Origin: Streptomyces sp. SUK 48
GTDB taxonomy: Bacteria > Actinomycetota > Actinomycetes > Streptomycetales > Streptomycetaceae
Reading direction: 5' to 3'
Assembly: GCF_009650765.1 (NCBI RefSeq)
Contig: NZ_CP045740.1
Span: 2,108,001-2,172,000, forward strand
DNA: 64,000 nucleotides
Shown here one piece after another: positions 1-9,900 of this stretch. The notes under the pieces were generated by a model. The model did not search any database, was not told the origin of the DNA, and saw only the letters and a program-made list of their open reading frames with translations. Made by a program: the position numbers and the translations under genes. Numbering within the stretch: the stretch's first letter is position 1; each line of letters opens with the position of its first letter.

Positions 1-700
1 CCGTCAGGCCGGCGGTCACCAGCACGACACCGGTCCAGTCGAGGCCCGTACGGCCCTCCGCGCGGGACTCGGGGACCACCTTCGGGGTGAGCAGCAGGAC
101 GACGGCGCCGATCGGGGCGTTGATCAGGAAGATGGTCCGCCAGTCCCAGCCGAAGAGGTCGGCCTTGATCAGCAGACCGCCGATCAGCTGGCCGAACACG
201 GCGGAGGCGCCCATCGTGATGCCGTACGCGTTGAACGCGGCGACCCTGGCCTTGCCCGTGTAGGCGGTGGTCAGGATGCCGAGGACCTGCGGGATCACCA
301 GCGCGGCCGCGGCACCCTGCACGGCGCGGGCCGCGATCAGCTCGGGCATGTTCGGCGCGATGCCGCAGGCCAGCGAGGCCAGCGCGAACAGGGCCAGGCC
401 GATGGCGAACACCTTGCGGCGGCCGTACAGGTCGCCGAGCCGGCCGCCGGTGATGAGCATGGCGGACAGGCCGATGTTGAAGGTCGCCGCCACCAGCTGG
501 ATCTCGGCGCTGGTGGCGTGCATGTCCCGCTGGAGGGAGGGGATGGCCACATTGACGATGAAGAAGTCGATGTTGGCGATGAACAGGCCGAGCAACACCA
601 CGAGGAGAGCACCCCAGGCGGGCTTGCCGCCGGTTTCCCCGTGGTCCGTTGCCGGCGCGGACTCGGCAGCTCTGCCGGTCGGTTCCGCTTCGGTGGTCAT
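1..700 (-). CDS. MFS drug-type efflux transporter (3' part outside window)
   Basis: Leftward frame read from ATG at 700 to the window edge without a stop, so only the N-terminal 233 or so residues are present. The start region is hydrophilic (MTTEAEPTGRAAES), followed by a first membrane segment ending in IDFFIVNVAIPSLQRD and the GGRLGDLYGRRK loop, which is the classical MFS motif A of the DHA2 (14-helix) multidrug family. It is closely similar in layout to the next gene upstream (800-2305), suggesting a duplicated exporter pair. It follows that gene after about 100 bp in the same direction and probably shares the KAS III-like operon promoter near 3,470. Likely role is export of the cluster product or self-resistance; the substrate is inferred from location only. 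Confidence 0.85.
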   Translation of the reverse strand, partial: MTTEAEPTGRAAESAPATDHGETGGKPAWGALLVVLLGLFIANIDFFIVNVAIPSLQRDMHATSAEIQLVAATFNIGLSAMLITGGRLGDLYGRRKVFAIGLALFALASLACGIAPNMPELIAARAVQGAAAALVIPQVLGILTTAYTGKARVAAFNAYGITMGASAVFGQLIGGLLIKADLFGWDWRTIFLINAPIGAVVLLLTPKVVPESRAEGRTGLDWTGVVLVTAGLT

Positions 701-799
701 GGACGTGACTCCTCTTGGTGCGCTGACGGCGCGTCCGTCGGCGGACACGCGGATCGGGGGCCGGCGGCCGGGCCCGCGAACGGGCCGCGGCCGCGCGGC

Positions 800-2305
800 T
801 CAGGACGTGGGCGCCTTCTTGGGCGGGCGCGGGAACAGCTGGACCAGGGCGGCCACTCCGAGCGCGAACGGCACCAGCAGATAGACGCTGGCCCGGAAGG
901 CGTCGGCGTAGGCGTCGGGGCCGGTGCCGCGGCCCAGGACGTGGTAGAAGACCACGCCCACCAGCGCGACGCCGATCGCGCCGCCGACCTGGTTGGCGGT
1001 GGACAGCACCCCGGAGGCCGCGCCCGCGTGGCGCGGGTCGGTGCCCGCGAGGGCCACGGTGGCCAGCGGCGCCATCACCATGGCCATGCCGGCGCCGCCG
1101 ACCAGCAGCCCGGGTACCAGCCAGGCGACCTCTCCGTGGGTGCCGATGTGCTCCACGGCGGCGTACAGGCCGATCAGACTGGCCGTCAGCACCAGCGCGC
1201 CGACCGCGAGGGTCTGCCGGCCGAGCGCCGCGGCGATCTGCTTGGCGGTCAGCGAGACCCCGAGGAAGCCCACGCCGAGCGGCAGGAAGACCAGGCCGGA
1301 GTCGAGCGCGCTGAGCCCGCAGCCCTGCTGGAGGTAGAGGGCGAGCACCAGGAAGAACGAGGCCATGCCCGAGTAGTAGACGAGGGCCGTGCTCACCCCG
1401 ACGGTGAAGGAACGCTGGCGGAACAGCGCCGGATCGACGAGCGGGCCGCGGTCGGCCGCCGCCAGCCGCCGCTGGTACAGCGCGAACAGGGCGAGCAGCA
1501 CCGGGGAGACGGCGAGGCACACCCAGGTCCACTCCGGCCAGCCCTTCTGCTGGCCCTCGGCGAGCGGCAGTACGACGGCGACCAGACCGGCGGAGACCAG
1601 CAGCATGCCGAGCGGGTCGAGGCGGGACTTGCCCTGTGCCTTGGACTCGGGCACCACGCGCGGCGCGAAGACCAGCGCGGCGACACCGATGGGCACATTG
1701 ACCAGGAAGCAGGTGCGCCAGCTGAGCCCGGCGATGTCCAGGTGGATCAGCACACCGCCGATGAGCTGGCCGAACACCCCGGCGAGACCCATCGTCAGGC
1801 CGAAGGCGTTGAAGGCGCGGATGCGGGCGGGCCCGCTGTAGACGGTGCCGATGATGGCGAGGACCTGGGGGCCCATCAGGGCGGAGGCGAGGCCCTGGGC
1901 GACGCGGGCCGCGACCAGTTGCCCGGCGGTGGGCGCGCTGCCGGCCCAGGCCGAGGAGAGGGTGAACAGGGCCACGCCGATCAGGAACATCCGGCGGCGG
2001 CCGTAGAGGTCGCCGAGCCGGCCGCCGGTGATCAGTCCGGCCGCGTACGCGAGCGCGTACCCGGCGACGATGAACTCCACGGCGGACGAACCGGCGTGCA
2101 GATCACGCTGGGTGGCGGGGATCGCCACATTGACGATGAACACGTCGAGGGTGATGACGAAGGTGCCGATCAGGATGATCGGCAGCATCGCCCAGTGCGG
2201 GGCCGCGGGCTCCTGCGGCGCGACGGCCCGCGGGGGGTCCGCGGTGGCGCCGGGCTGGTCGCCGTTGTGGTCCGGGGCGGCTTCCCGGGGTTCTTGTAGG
2301 GCCAT
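800..2305 (-). CDS. MFS transporter, DHA2 (14-helix) drug efflux family
   Basis: 501 residues from ATG at 2305. The N-terminal 40 residues are hydrophilic and proline-rich; then come membrane helices with DVFIVNVAIPATQRDLH in helix 1, motif A GGRLGDLYGRRR after helix 2, and about 14 hydrophobic segments in all, the expected length for DHA2 exporters. A much longer open frame runs upstream through the KAS III-like gene, but it is out of frame with that gene's protein and is a GC-rich shadow. The gene lies 53 bp after the KAS III-like gene and 100 bp before a second exporter, all leftward. Probable product export or self-protection; the substrate cannot be read from sequence. Confidence 0.9.
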   Translation of the reverse strand: MALQEPREAAPDHNGDQPGATADPPRAVAPQEPAAPHWAMLPIILIGTFVITLDVFIVNVAIPATQRDLHAGSSAVEFIVAGYALAYAAGLITGGRLGDLYGRRRMFLIGVALFTLSSAWAGSAPTAGQLVAARVAQGLASALMGPQVLAIIGTVYSGPARIRAFNAFGLTMGLAGVFGQLIGGVLIHLDIAGLSWRTCFLVNVPIGVAALVFAPRVVPESKAQGKSRLDPLGMLLVSAGLVAVVLPLAEGQQKGWPEWTWVCLAVSPVLLALFALYQRRLAAADRGPLVDPALFRQRSFTVGVSTALVYYSGMASFFLVLALYLQQGCGLSALDSGLVFLPLGVGFLGVSLTAKQIAAALGRQTLAVGALVLTASLIGLYAAVEHIGTHGEVAWLVPGLLVGGAGMAMVMAPLATVALAGTDPRHAGAASGVLSTANQVGGAIGVALVGVVFYHVLGRGTGPDAYADAFRASVYLLVPFALGVAALVQLFPRPPKKAPTS

Positions 2306-2358
2306 GACGGCCGTTCCTCTCTTCGTGCGATGGGGGGACTGGGGAGCCGCCCCTCCCG

Positions 2359-3369
2359 TCACCAGGACGGGGTGTGCAGGATCTCCAGTACGGCTGCGGA
2401 GAAGCTGAAGCCCGCGCCGGCCGCGACGACGAGGACGAGGTCGCCCGGTCCGACGGCGCGTTCCAGGACGAGGTGTTCGATGCCGAGGAACTGGTCGCCG
2501 GGGCCGACATGGCCGTACTTGCGGCCGACCTCCCAGGTGCTCTGCTTCTCGGTGAAGCCCAGCAGGTCGAAATTCTCGGGGGTCTTGTTGCGGTGGACGT
2601 GCGGGGTGACGACGCGGGCGATGTCCTCGGTCGACACGCCCGCCTCGGCCAGCACGCGCCGGGTGGTGGACATCAGGGCGGCCTCGTAGCGTTCCCAGGA
2701 GCCCTCGGCCTCCGGGGTGGCCGCGTGCTGCGCGCCGCGATCGATCAGCCGTACCTCGGGGCCGGGCTGGAGGGCGAAGGGCTCCAGGCCGCGGTTCCAG
2801 CGCTCCAGCGAGTTGTCGGCGCCCAGGGTGGCGGCGACCACCCGGGCGAAGCCGGTGCGGCCGGACAGCAGCAGGGCGCTGCCGCCGTCCGCGAAGATCA
2901 GGTTCATCTGGACGTTCCAGCGGTCCACCCAGGGCGGGGCGAACCGGTCGCCGGTGGTGAGCAGCACCTCGGTGGCGAGGCCGGAGGTGAGGTATCCGGC
3001 GGCCAGGCTCAGCGAGCCGACGGCCGCGTTGCAGCGCTGCTGGAGGTCGAAGGCGGGGGCGCCGGGGCCGACGGTCTCGTTCGCGACGTAGGCCGCGGCG
3101 GGCCACATGTCGTGGCCCTGGTAGCTGCCGGAGGAGTGCAGGACGAGGCCGACGTCCGCGGGCGCGACGCCGGAGCGCTCGACGGCGAGGCGGCCCGCGC
3201 GTACGGCCATCTCGGGGCCGGAGAGTTCGTCGGAGACGGCGATGTGCTCGAAGCCGAGGTCGCGGTGCTCCGCGTCCACCAGGCCCTCGGCGGTGGCCTG
3301 TGCCACGGTGATCGTGTCCGGTATCCACGACCCGGCCGACGCGATGAAGAGGTCGTTGTCGAATCTCAT
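2359..3369 (-). CDS. KAS III-like acyltransferase with atypical active site (CerJ/ChlB6-like)
   Basis: 336 residues with a thiolase fold. The nucleophile is the Cys in LQQRCNAAVG near residue 110, and the first histidine is in VTPHVHRNK near 245. The usual FabH Asn motif (GNT-S) is replaced by YGHVGPGD, so the triad Asn is a His with an Asp four residues on. From memory, KAS III homologues that transfer finished acyl groups to O, N or C acceptors (CerJ, ChlB6 group) show this change, so acyl transfer rather than malonyl condensation is likely. It has its own SARP-type promoter (3,453-3,484) and heads an operon with two exporters. A canonical KAS III is encoded separately at 19,853-20,860. The substrate is unknown; it may join or cap the pathway's acyl unit. 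Confidence 0.85.
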   Translation of the reverse strand: MRFDNDLFIASAGSWIPDTITVAQATAEGLVDAEHRDLGFEHIAVSDELSGPEMAVRAGRLAVERSGVAPADVGLVLHSSGSYQGHDMWPAAAYVANETVGPGAPAFDLQQRCNAAVGSLSLAAGYLTSGLATEVLLTTGDRFAPPWVDRWNVQMNLIFADGGSALLLSGRTGFARVVAATLGADNSLERWNRGLEPFALQPGPEVRLIDRGAQHAATPEAEGSWERYEAALMSTTRRVLAEAGVSTEDIARVVTPHVHRNKTPENFDLLGFTEKQSTWEVGRKYGHVGPGDQFLGIEHLVLERAVGPGDLVLVVAAGAGFSFSAAVLEILHTPSW

Positions 3370-3452
3370 ACTGCTGCTTCTCTCTCGGATGGGTGGCCTC
3401 GGCAGTACGTCGGGGAGAGACCGACGAGCGCCGTGTCGGCGGGCCGCCTTGC

Positions 3453-3484
3453 ACCATCTCGCGTCCCGCTGACACGGCGCTGAC
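3453..3484 (-). promoter_or_regulatory. SARP-type operator and promoter P1
   Basis: Reading leftward, two identical 7-mers GTCAGCG (3484-3478 and 3473-3467) are spaced 11 bp, followed exactly 8 bp later by the -10-like hexamer GATGGT (3458-3453). This is the known architecture of SARP-activated promoters, in which direct repeats replace the -35. The predicted start of transcription is about 77 nt before the KAS III-like gene. The same arrangement occurs at five other places in the cluster. Confidence 0.7.
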
Positions 3485-3502
3485 GCGCGCCGTTTCCCCC
3501 GG

Positions 3503-4303
3503 TCAGCTCACAGCGGTGGCCACGGTCCGCTGGAGCCGGTGTGCGAAGTGGGCGGTGACGGCCTGGGCGTGGGTGTCGATGTAGAAGTGGCCGCCCTCGT
3601 ACTCGTTGTGTCCCAGGTACGACGGGGTGCGCCCGGCCCAGTGGGTCATGGCGTCCGGGGCCTCCTGGAGCGGGTCGCTGCGGCCGCCGTAGGAGGCGAG
3701 CGGGCAGCTGACGCCGGCGCCGTCGTCGTCGTAGTCCCCGGCGACCCGCAGGTCGGAGCGCAGGGCGGGCACGACCAGGGCGAGCATCTCGGGGTTGTCG
3801 TAGACCTCGGCCGGGAAGGAGCCCAACTTCTTGATCCACTCGATCAGTTCGGGCTCGGGCATCCGGCTCTGCTCCTCCGTCGGCTTGAAGAAGCCGACCG
3901 GCGACCAGCCGGACATGCCAACCATCGCGGGGACCGGGCCGCCCTCCTCCTCCATGCGGATGGCGAGCCGGAAGGCCAGCTGGGCCCCGAGGCAGTGGCC
4001 GAAGAACGCGAACGGACGGTCGTCGAGGTCGTTCAGGACCGCCTCGTGCAGAGCTTCGAGCAGCGGCCAGAAGTTCTCGTAGGTCTCCTCCTCGCGCCGG
4101 TTGTGCCGGCCGGGGAGGGTGACGGCCTGCGGGGAGATGTCCGGCGGCAGCAGGCGTTCCCAGTCGCGGTAGATGATGGCGCCGCTGCCCGCGTGGGGCA
4201 GCAGGAACAGCCGGACGGAGGCGTCGGGCGAGGGCTCCACGGGGTGGAACCAGTGTCCCTCGCTGGACATCTGGCTGCCGATGGTGCCGATGGCGGTGGT
4301 CAC
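3503..4303 (-). CDS. Type II thioesterase
   Basis: 266-residue alpha/beta hydrolase of the type II thioesterase family that removes stalled or wrong acyl groups from carrier proteins. Visible: FLLPHAGSG near the N-terminus, the nucleophile elbow GHCLGA (GxSxG variant with Cys in place of Ser, near residue 105), and the C-terminal catalytic His in GGHFYID. The Cys nucleophile is unusual; type II thioesterases normally have GHSMGA. A GTG start at 4303 gives the overlap GTGA with the stop of the preceding luciferase-like gene; an internal ATG at 4270 is the alternative. It is the last gene of the leftward PKS operon. Editing of the PKS or stand-alone ACP is the probable role; use of the Cys nucleophile for an unusual release or transfer is also possible. 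Confidence 0.88.
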   Translation of the reverse strand: MTTAIGTIGSQMSSEGHWFHPVEPSPDASVRLFLLPHAGSGAIIYRDWERLLPPDISPQAVTLPGRHNRREEETYENFWPLLEALHEAVLNDLDDRPFAFFGHCLGAQLAFRLAIRMEEEGGPVPAMVGMSGWSPVGFFKPTEEQSRMPEPELIEWIKKLGSFPAEVYDNPEMLALVVPALRSDLRVAGDYDDDGAGVSCPLASYGGRSDPLQEAPDAMTHWAGRTPSYLGHNEYEGGHFYIDTHAQAVTAHFAHRLQRTVATAVS

Positions 4304-5340
4304 GACTGCGTACTCCCTACGGTGGGTGCGGTGCCGAGGGCGCGTACCGCGGGCAGCAGCACCTCGGCGATCTCCTTCAACTGGGGCTCCGGGTCGAGGG
4401 ATCCGATGCGGATCACCAGGTGCCGGGCGCCCGCGCGGACGTATCCGCCGAGCCATTCGGCGCACTTCTCGGCACTGCCCCAGGCGTATGCCTGGATGGT
4501 GCTCATCTGCTCCAGGGAGCGGCCGTAGTAGTGGCTGATGTAGTGCTCCAACTCGGCCTCGGCGGTAGCCTCGTCACTGTTCACGGTGACCGTGGCGTAC
4601 AGCCCGGGGACCACCGTGCGCCCCGCCTCCGCGGCGAGTTCGCCGAGCCGGGCGGCGGCCCGGCCGTAGGCGTCGACGTCGGGCAGGAAGGGCAGCCAGC
4701 CGTCGTAGCGGGTGGCGGCGCGGGCGAGCACCTTGGGGGTGTCGCTGCCGGCCAGCCACAGCGGCGGACCGCCGGGCACGGCGGGCGACGGCAGCCGGTC
4801 CAGGTTCTCCGCCTGCCAGAACCTGCCCTCGAACTCGCTGGGTTCGCCGTCCTCGCCGGCCCGCCAGGCGGCGCGCCACAGCGCGGCGATCTCGTCCAGG
4901 CGGCCGACGCGGCCCTGGAAGGAGGCGCCGACGGACTCGAACTCCGCCTCGGTCTCGGCCATCGGGAAGCCCGAACCCAGGCCCAGGATCAGCCGGTCGG
5001 CGGCCACATGGCTGAGGCTCGCGATCATGTTGGCGCCGATGAGGGGGTGGCGCAGGGCGGGGGTGAGCGCGGCGGTGCCGACGGTGATGCGCCGGGTCGC
5101 GGCGGCGGCGGCCGACAGCACGACCAGCGGGTCGAGGCGGGGGCGGGCGGTGAGCGAGTCGCCGGCCCACAGCGAGTCGAAGCCGAGCGCCTCGGCCTGG
5201 CGGGCGAAGTCCAGCAACGGGGCGGCCGCGTAGGCGCCGTTGATGGCCTGCTCGCGGGTGGGCAGGAGGATGCCGATCCGCAGCGGTTCGGTACTCATGG
5301 ACGTGTCACTCTCCGCGGGGAGGTCGGGGAACGTGGTCAT
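4300..5340 (-). CDS. Luciferase-like (LLM) flavin/F420-dependent oxidoreductase
   Basis: 346 residues from ATG at 5340, whose first bases overlap the stop of the AMP-ligase (ATGA). Recognised from RIGILLPTREQ at the start, ALGFDSLWAGDSL, RITVGTAALTPALRHP and LGLGSGFPMAETEAEFESVG, the usual landmarks of the bacterial luciferase-like TIM-barrel family. In PKS clusters such enzymes hydroxylate or epoxidise carrier-bound chains or oxidise C-C bonds. Translational overlap on both sides places it in the PKS operon, so a tailoring step on the extended chain is likely. The exact reaction and whether the cofactor is FMN or F420 cannot be told from sequence. A second LLM protein at 59,335-60,258 is unrelated to the cluster. 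Confidence 0.85.
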   Translation of the reverse strand: MTTFPDLPAESDTSMSTEPLRIGILLPTREQAINGAYAAAPLLDFARQAEALGFDSLWAGDSLTARPRLDPLVVLSAAAAATRRITVGTAALTPALRHPLIGANMIASLSHVAADRLILGLGSGFPMAETEAEFESVGASFQGRVGRLDEIAALWRAAWRAGEDGEPSEFEGRFWQAENLDRLPSPAVPGGPPLWLAGSDTPKVLARAATRYDGWLPFLPDVDAYGRAAARLGELAAEAGRTVVPGLYATVTVNSDEATAEAELEHYISHYYGRSLEQMSTIQAYAWGSAEKCAEWLGGYVRAGARHLVIRIGSLDPEPQLKEIAEVLLPAVRALGTAPTVGSTQS

Positions 5341-6938
5341 ACGGCACTCCCGGCGACGGCCCTGGTCTCCGCCGTCAGCCGCTCGCGCACCGCGCGGCGC
5401 AGGATCTTGCCCGAGGGGTTGCGGGGCAGGGAGCCGGCGAAGTGGTAGGTGCCGGGGATCTTGTAGTCGGCGATCCGGCCGCGCAGGGACAGCAGGAGTT
5501 CGCGGGGGGTCGCTCTGGCGCCGGGGCGCAGGACGACCACCGCGTGCACGCTCTCGCCCCAGCGGTCGTCGTGCAGCCCGACCACGGCCACGTCGGCGAC
5601 CGCCGGATGCGCGGCGAGGGCCTTCTCCACCTCGGCCGGGTAGATGTTCTGCCCGGCCACGATGATCGTGTCGTTGATGCGGTCGCACAGGTGGAGATAG
5701 CCGTCCTCGTCGAGGAATCCGGCGTCGCCCATGTGCAGCCACTCCCCCACCAGGGTGGTGGCGGTGGCCTCGGGCAGGTTCCAGTAGCCGAGCATCCGGG
5801 AGGGGGCGCGCACGCAGACCTGGCCGATGGCGCCGGGCGGCAGGACCGCGCCGTCGGGACCGACCACCTTGATCTCGTTGCCGGGGCAGGGCAGGCCCAC
5901 CGAGATGAGCCGGGTGCTGCCCGCGTGGTGGTCGCCGGGCGGCAGGCAGACCGCGACGCTGCCGGTCTCGGTGCTGGCGTAGATCTGCGCGAACTCGCAG
6001 CGGTAGGTCTCCAGGCACTGCTTGAGCAGCGTCTCGGACATCGGCGCCGCGCCGTAGGCGATCTTGCGCAGGGAGGTGAACGCCTCGGGTCCGGCGCCGC
6101 GTTCGGCGGCCATCGCCTGGAGCATCGCGGGTGCGGCGAAGGTGGTGGTGACGCCGTGCTCGCGGATGAGGCGGACGGCCTCCTGCGGGTCGAACTGCGG
6201 CATGATCACATTGGTGCCGCCGGCGTTGAAGGTGTGCAGGAACCAGCCGATGCCGGCGACGCCGAAGCCCGGCAGGGAGATCAGGGCGACGTCCTCGGGC
6301 AGCCAGTCGATCCAGTCCAGGCCCCGCTCGCGGCTGGCGTGCGGCAGGGTGAAGAAGCTGCGGTGGGCGAGGATGGCGCCCTTGGGCAGCCCGGTGGTGC
6401 CGCTGGTGTAGATCTGGATGACGGCGTCGTCGGGTCCGGTGCCGGGCGCCGGGTCGGTCTCGGGCTGGTCGGCGGCCCAGGCGAGCAGTCCGGCGCCGCG
6501 GGCGGGTTCGCCGTCCACGTCGGTGCCGTCGACCCGGATCACCTTGCGCAGGCCGCGCAGCTGGGGCCGTACGGCGGCGACGGTGTCCCAGAACTCGTCG
6601 TCCACGAAGATCAGCGTGGCGCCGGAGTCGCGCAGGATGTGGTCGACCTCGCCCGGGGTGAGCCGCCAGTTGACCGGCACCAGGACGGCGCCCGCCTTGG
6701 CGCAGGCGATCATCACGAGGTAGTAGTTCGCGGACTCGCGGCCGAGGTAGGCGACCCGGTCGCCGTGCCGTACCCCGCTGGTGTGCAGGGCGTGCGCGGC
6801 GCGGTTGCTGTCGCGGTGCAGCTTGTCGTAGGTGGTGACGTGCCCGTCGCAGATGATCGCCGGGTGGTCGGGGCGGGTGCCGGCGTGGGCACGGGCGGAG
6901 TGGTGGAGCGTCCAGCGCTCCCTCGGTATGTCGCTCAT
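5337..6938 (-). CDS. Acyl-AMP/acyl-CoA ligase (ANL superfamily)
   Basis: 533 residues. AMP-binding motifs are clear: YTSGTTGLPKGA near residue 175 (A3), YASTETG near 322 (A5), MGDAGFLDEDGYLHLCDR near 400-417 (A7/A8) and the C-terminal lysine region NPSGKILRR near 513. Length and motif spacing fit fatty-acid or aryl-CoA ligases. It follows the PKS by 34 bp and its stop overlaps the next gene. In this context it could activate the serine-derived carboxylate of the azoxy or hydrazine intermediate and load it onto the stand-alone ACP or the PKS, but that is inference; a generic fatty acid activator is the alternative. Confidence 0.88.
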   Translation of the reverse strand: MSDIPRERWTLHHSARAHAGTRPDHPAIICDGHVTTYDKLHRDSNRAAHALHTSGVRHGDRVAYLGRESANYYLVMIACAKAGAVLVPVNWRLTPGEVDHILRDSGATLIFVDDEFWDTVAAVRPQLRGLRKVIRVDGTDVDGEPARGAGLLAWAADQPETDPAPGTGPDDAVIQIYTSGTTGLPKGAILAHRSFFTLPHASRERGLDWIDWLPEDVALISLPGFGVAGIGWFLHTFNAGGTNVIMPQFDPQEAVRLIREHGVTTTFAAPAMLQAMAAERGAGPEAFTSLRKIAYGAAPMSETLLKQCLETYRCEFAQIYASTETGSVAVCLPPGDHHAGSTRLISVGLPCPGNEIKVVGPDGAVLPPGAIGQVCVRAPSRMLGYWNLPEATATTLVGEWLHMGDAGFLDEDGYLHLCDRINDTIIVAGQNIYPAEVEKALAAHPAVADVAVVGLHDDRWGESVHAVVVLRPGARATPRELLLSLRGRIADYKIPGTYHFAGSLPRNPSGKILRRAVRERLTAETRAVAGSAV

Positions 6939-6972
6939 GATGATGTGCCGTCTCTGTCGAACTGTCCGACCG

Positions 6973-9900
6973 TCACGCCGCGGGCGCCGGGGCGAGCTGC
7001 CCGTCGACGAACTGGGCCAGCGCGCGGACCGTGGGGTGGTCGTGGGTGAGGGAGGCCGGCAGGGGCAGCCGGAACGACTGCTCCAGTGCGGCCTTGACCT
7101 GCTGGGCCATCAGGGAGTCCAGGCCCAGCGACACGAACTCGCTGTTCAGATCCAGCTCGTCGCCCTCCTCCAGGTGCAGGACGGCGCCGACCTTCTCGCT
7201 CACCACGCCGGTGACGGCGGCGAGCCGTTCGGCGTCGGGGAGCGCGGTGAGGGCGGTGAGGTCGAGACCGGTGCCCTCCTCGCCGCCCCGGCGGGCGAGC
7301 CGGTCGAAGAAGAGGTCGCCGTTGACGCTGCCGGAGACGTAGCGGTCCCAGTCGAACTCGCCGACGATCCGCTGGGTGCGGGGCCGGCCCCAGAGCCGGG
7401 CCAGGGTGTCCAGGGCGCGGGTCGGGGAGAAGAAGCGGACGCCGCTGCGTTCGATCTCCTGGCTGAGGTGCTCCTCCAGCCGGGCGGACATGCCGACCCG
7501 GGCCCAGGCGCCCCAGTTGACCGACAGGCCCGGCACCCCGCGCCGGCCGCGCCATTCGGCGAGCGCGTCGAGCCCGGCGCTGGCGGCGGCGTAGTGGCCC
7601 TGGGTGGCGCCGCCGAGGACGGAGGCGATGGAGGAGTAGGTGACGAAGAACTCCAGGTCGGGGAAGGAGTTCTCGGCGGCCTCGTGCAGCAGCCAGCCGC
7701 CGTACGCCTTGGCCGCGAGCTGGGCGTCGATGGACTCCCAGGTCAGCTCGGAGACCAGCTTCTTGTCGTAGGAACCGGCGGCGTGCACGATCCCGCCGAG
7801 CGGACGCGAGCCCGCCGCCAGGTGCCGGACCAGCCGCTCGACGTCCCCCGGCCGGGAGATGTCGGCGCGTACGACGTCGATCTCGGTGTCGGCCGCGAGG
7901 TCGGCGAGGACCGGTGCGGCCTCCTCGGTGGCCTTGCCGCTGCGGCTGACCAGGGTGAGGTGGCGGGCGCCGAGCGCGGCCAGCTTGCGGGCGGTGACCA
8001 GACCGAGGCCGCCGAGACCGCCGGTGACCAGGTAGGTGCGGTCGGCGCGGAGCCCGGCGGGCCCCTCGTCGGCCGGCTCGGGCCGCTCCTGGAGGTCCGC
8101 GGGCAGGGTCACCCAGGCGGGTCCGGCCGGGTCGGACAGGGCGGTGCGCAGGGCCTCGCCGGTCTCGTCCAGGCCGAAGCGGAGGCCGGAGCCGTCCTCG
8201 CCGCCGGCCGGTACGACGGCGACCGCGGGCACGGTGAGCGTGGCACGGAAGGTCCCGTCATGGCGGACGAGGACCTCGTCACCCGGCGCGAACCCGGTGC
8301 CCTCGGCCGCCGCGAGGACCGAACCCCGGGCCAGCTGACCGAGCAGCGGCGGCAGTTCGGCCTCGCCCGTCTCCTCGGCGCGTTCGGCGCGCCCGGTGTC
8401 CAGGGCGGCGCGGGCGTCCTCGGCGGTCAGGCCGACGGCGCTCACCCGGACCTGGACCTCGTCCGCTCCCGGGGCCCGGTCGGCGACCGGCACGAGCACC
8501 AGGTCGGACAGGTCTCCGGAGTCGGGGGCGCGCAGCTCGAAGCCGCCGGACCAGGTGAGGCTGGTGTCACCGGCGAGCAGCCGGCGCACATAGCGGCGGC
8601 CGGGCCGGTGGGCGACCTGGTACTCGCCGGCCGGCTCGGTCCGCCACTCCTCGGCGAGCGGGGCGAGGCCGCTGCCGGGGGCGAGGTCGACCAGGGTGGC
8701 CCGGTACTGGGCGTACTCGGTGAGCAGCACCCGCCCGAAGCCCCACAGGGTGGCGGCCGCCAGGTGGCCGCCGTCGCCGGCCGGGTCGCCGGGCAGCCAC
8801 TGGGCGCCCTCGGTGACCAGCCACAGCCTCGGCGGGCGGTTCGCGCTCTCCAGCGCGGTCATGAGGGTGAGGAGTTCGCGGTAGTTGTCCTCGCACTCGG
8901 CGCGCATCCGCTCGGCGGACATCGGCCCGGAGCGCTGGTGCCACAGCCGGCAGATGTCGGTGACGGTGGGGTCCTCCAGGGCGGCCTTGAGATCGGTGAG
9001 ATCGGGCAGCCAGGTGACCTTGAGGCCGGGTTCGGCGGCCAGTTCGGCGGCGCGGGCGGCCGAGGGGTCGAGGAGGACGACGTGCCGGGCGGCGGGGGCG
9101 CCGCCGCGGGCGGGCAGGGCGCGCCGCACCCACTCGGGGCGGTGCAGGAACTGGCGGCGCCCGGCGCGGCCCTCGGGGCGGGCCATGCGCACCCCGAGGA
9201 GTTCGGCGACCGGGTCGCCGTTCTCCAGCAGCAGCACATCGGCGAGGCGCCGGTCCTGCTCGCCGCGGACCCGGGCGAGGACGCGCAGCTGCTCGCCGCG
9301 CGGCTTGCGGAAGTGCCGTACGGAGGCGATCTCGCGGGGCACGAACACCGGTCCCTCGGGGTCGAGGACGACCAGCGCCTGTACGGCGGCCTCCAGCAGC
9401 TCGGCCGGGACGTGCTCGACGGCACTGGCGTCGCGGCCGGTCAGCTCGCCGGAGACCAGGCCGTCGCCGTGCCGGGCGGCCCTGACCAGCAGGCGCATGC
9501 GGGGGCCCTGGGGGCGGCCGACGGAGGCGAGGTCGGTGTAGATGTCCTCGTCGTCGATGTGCTGGGCGGCCGGGGCGAGCCCCGCGTCCAGCTCGGCCAG
9601 CTCCGAGACCGGGACCAGGGGTTCGGGGTCGGCGGCGACCGTGGCGGTGGCGTGCAGGTTCTCCTCGCCGCCGACCAGCGTGTACACCTCGACCTCGGCG
9701 CCGCCGTCGGGGCGGGGCCGCCAGCGGGTGGTCAGCGCGGTGACCGTCTCGGCGGACAGCTCCAGGGGGGCCAGCAGCCTGAGGTCGCGGACGGCGTTGC
9801 GGGCGTGGCCCTGCACCGCGTCCTGCACCGCGAGCAGCAGGTCGACGTAGGCGCCGGCGGGCAGCACCGTGCGGTCCTCGGCGGCCAGGTCGGCGAGCGC

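Noticed and set aside
800..3475. 891-codon leftward frame joining the MFS gene with upstream sequence
   Set aside because: The first 380 or so codons overlap the KAS III-like gene in another frame and are Arg/Pro-rich noise; the MFS protein starts at 2305.
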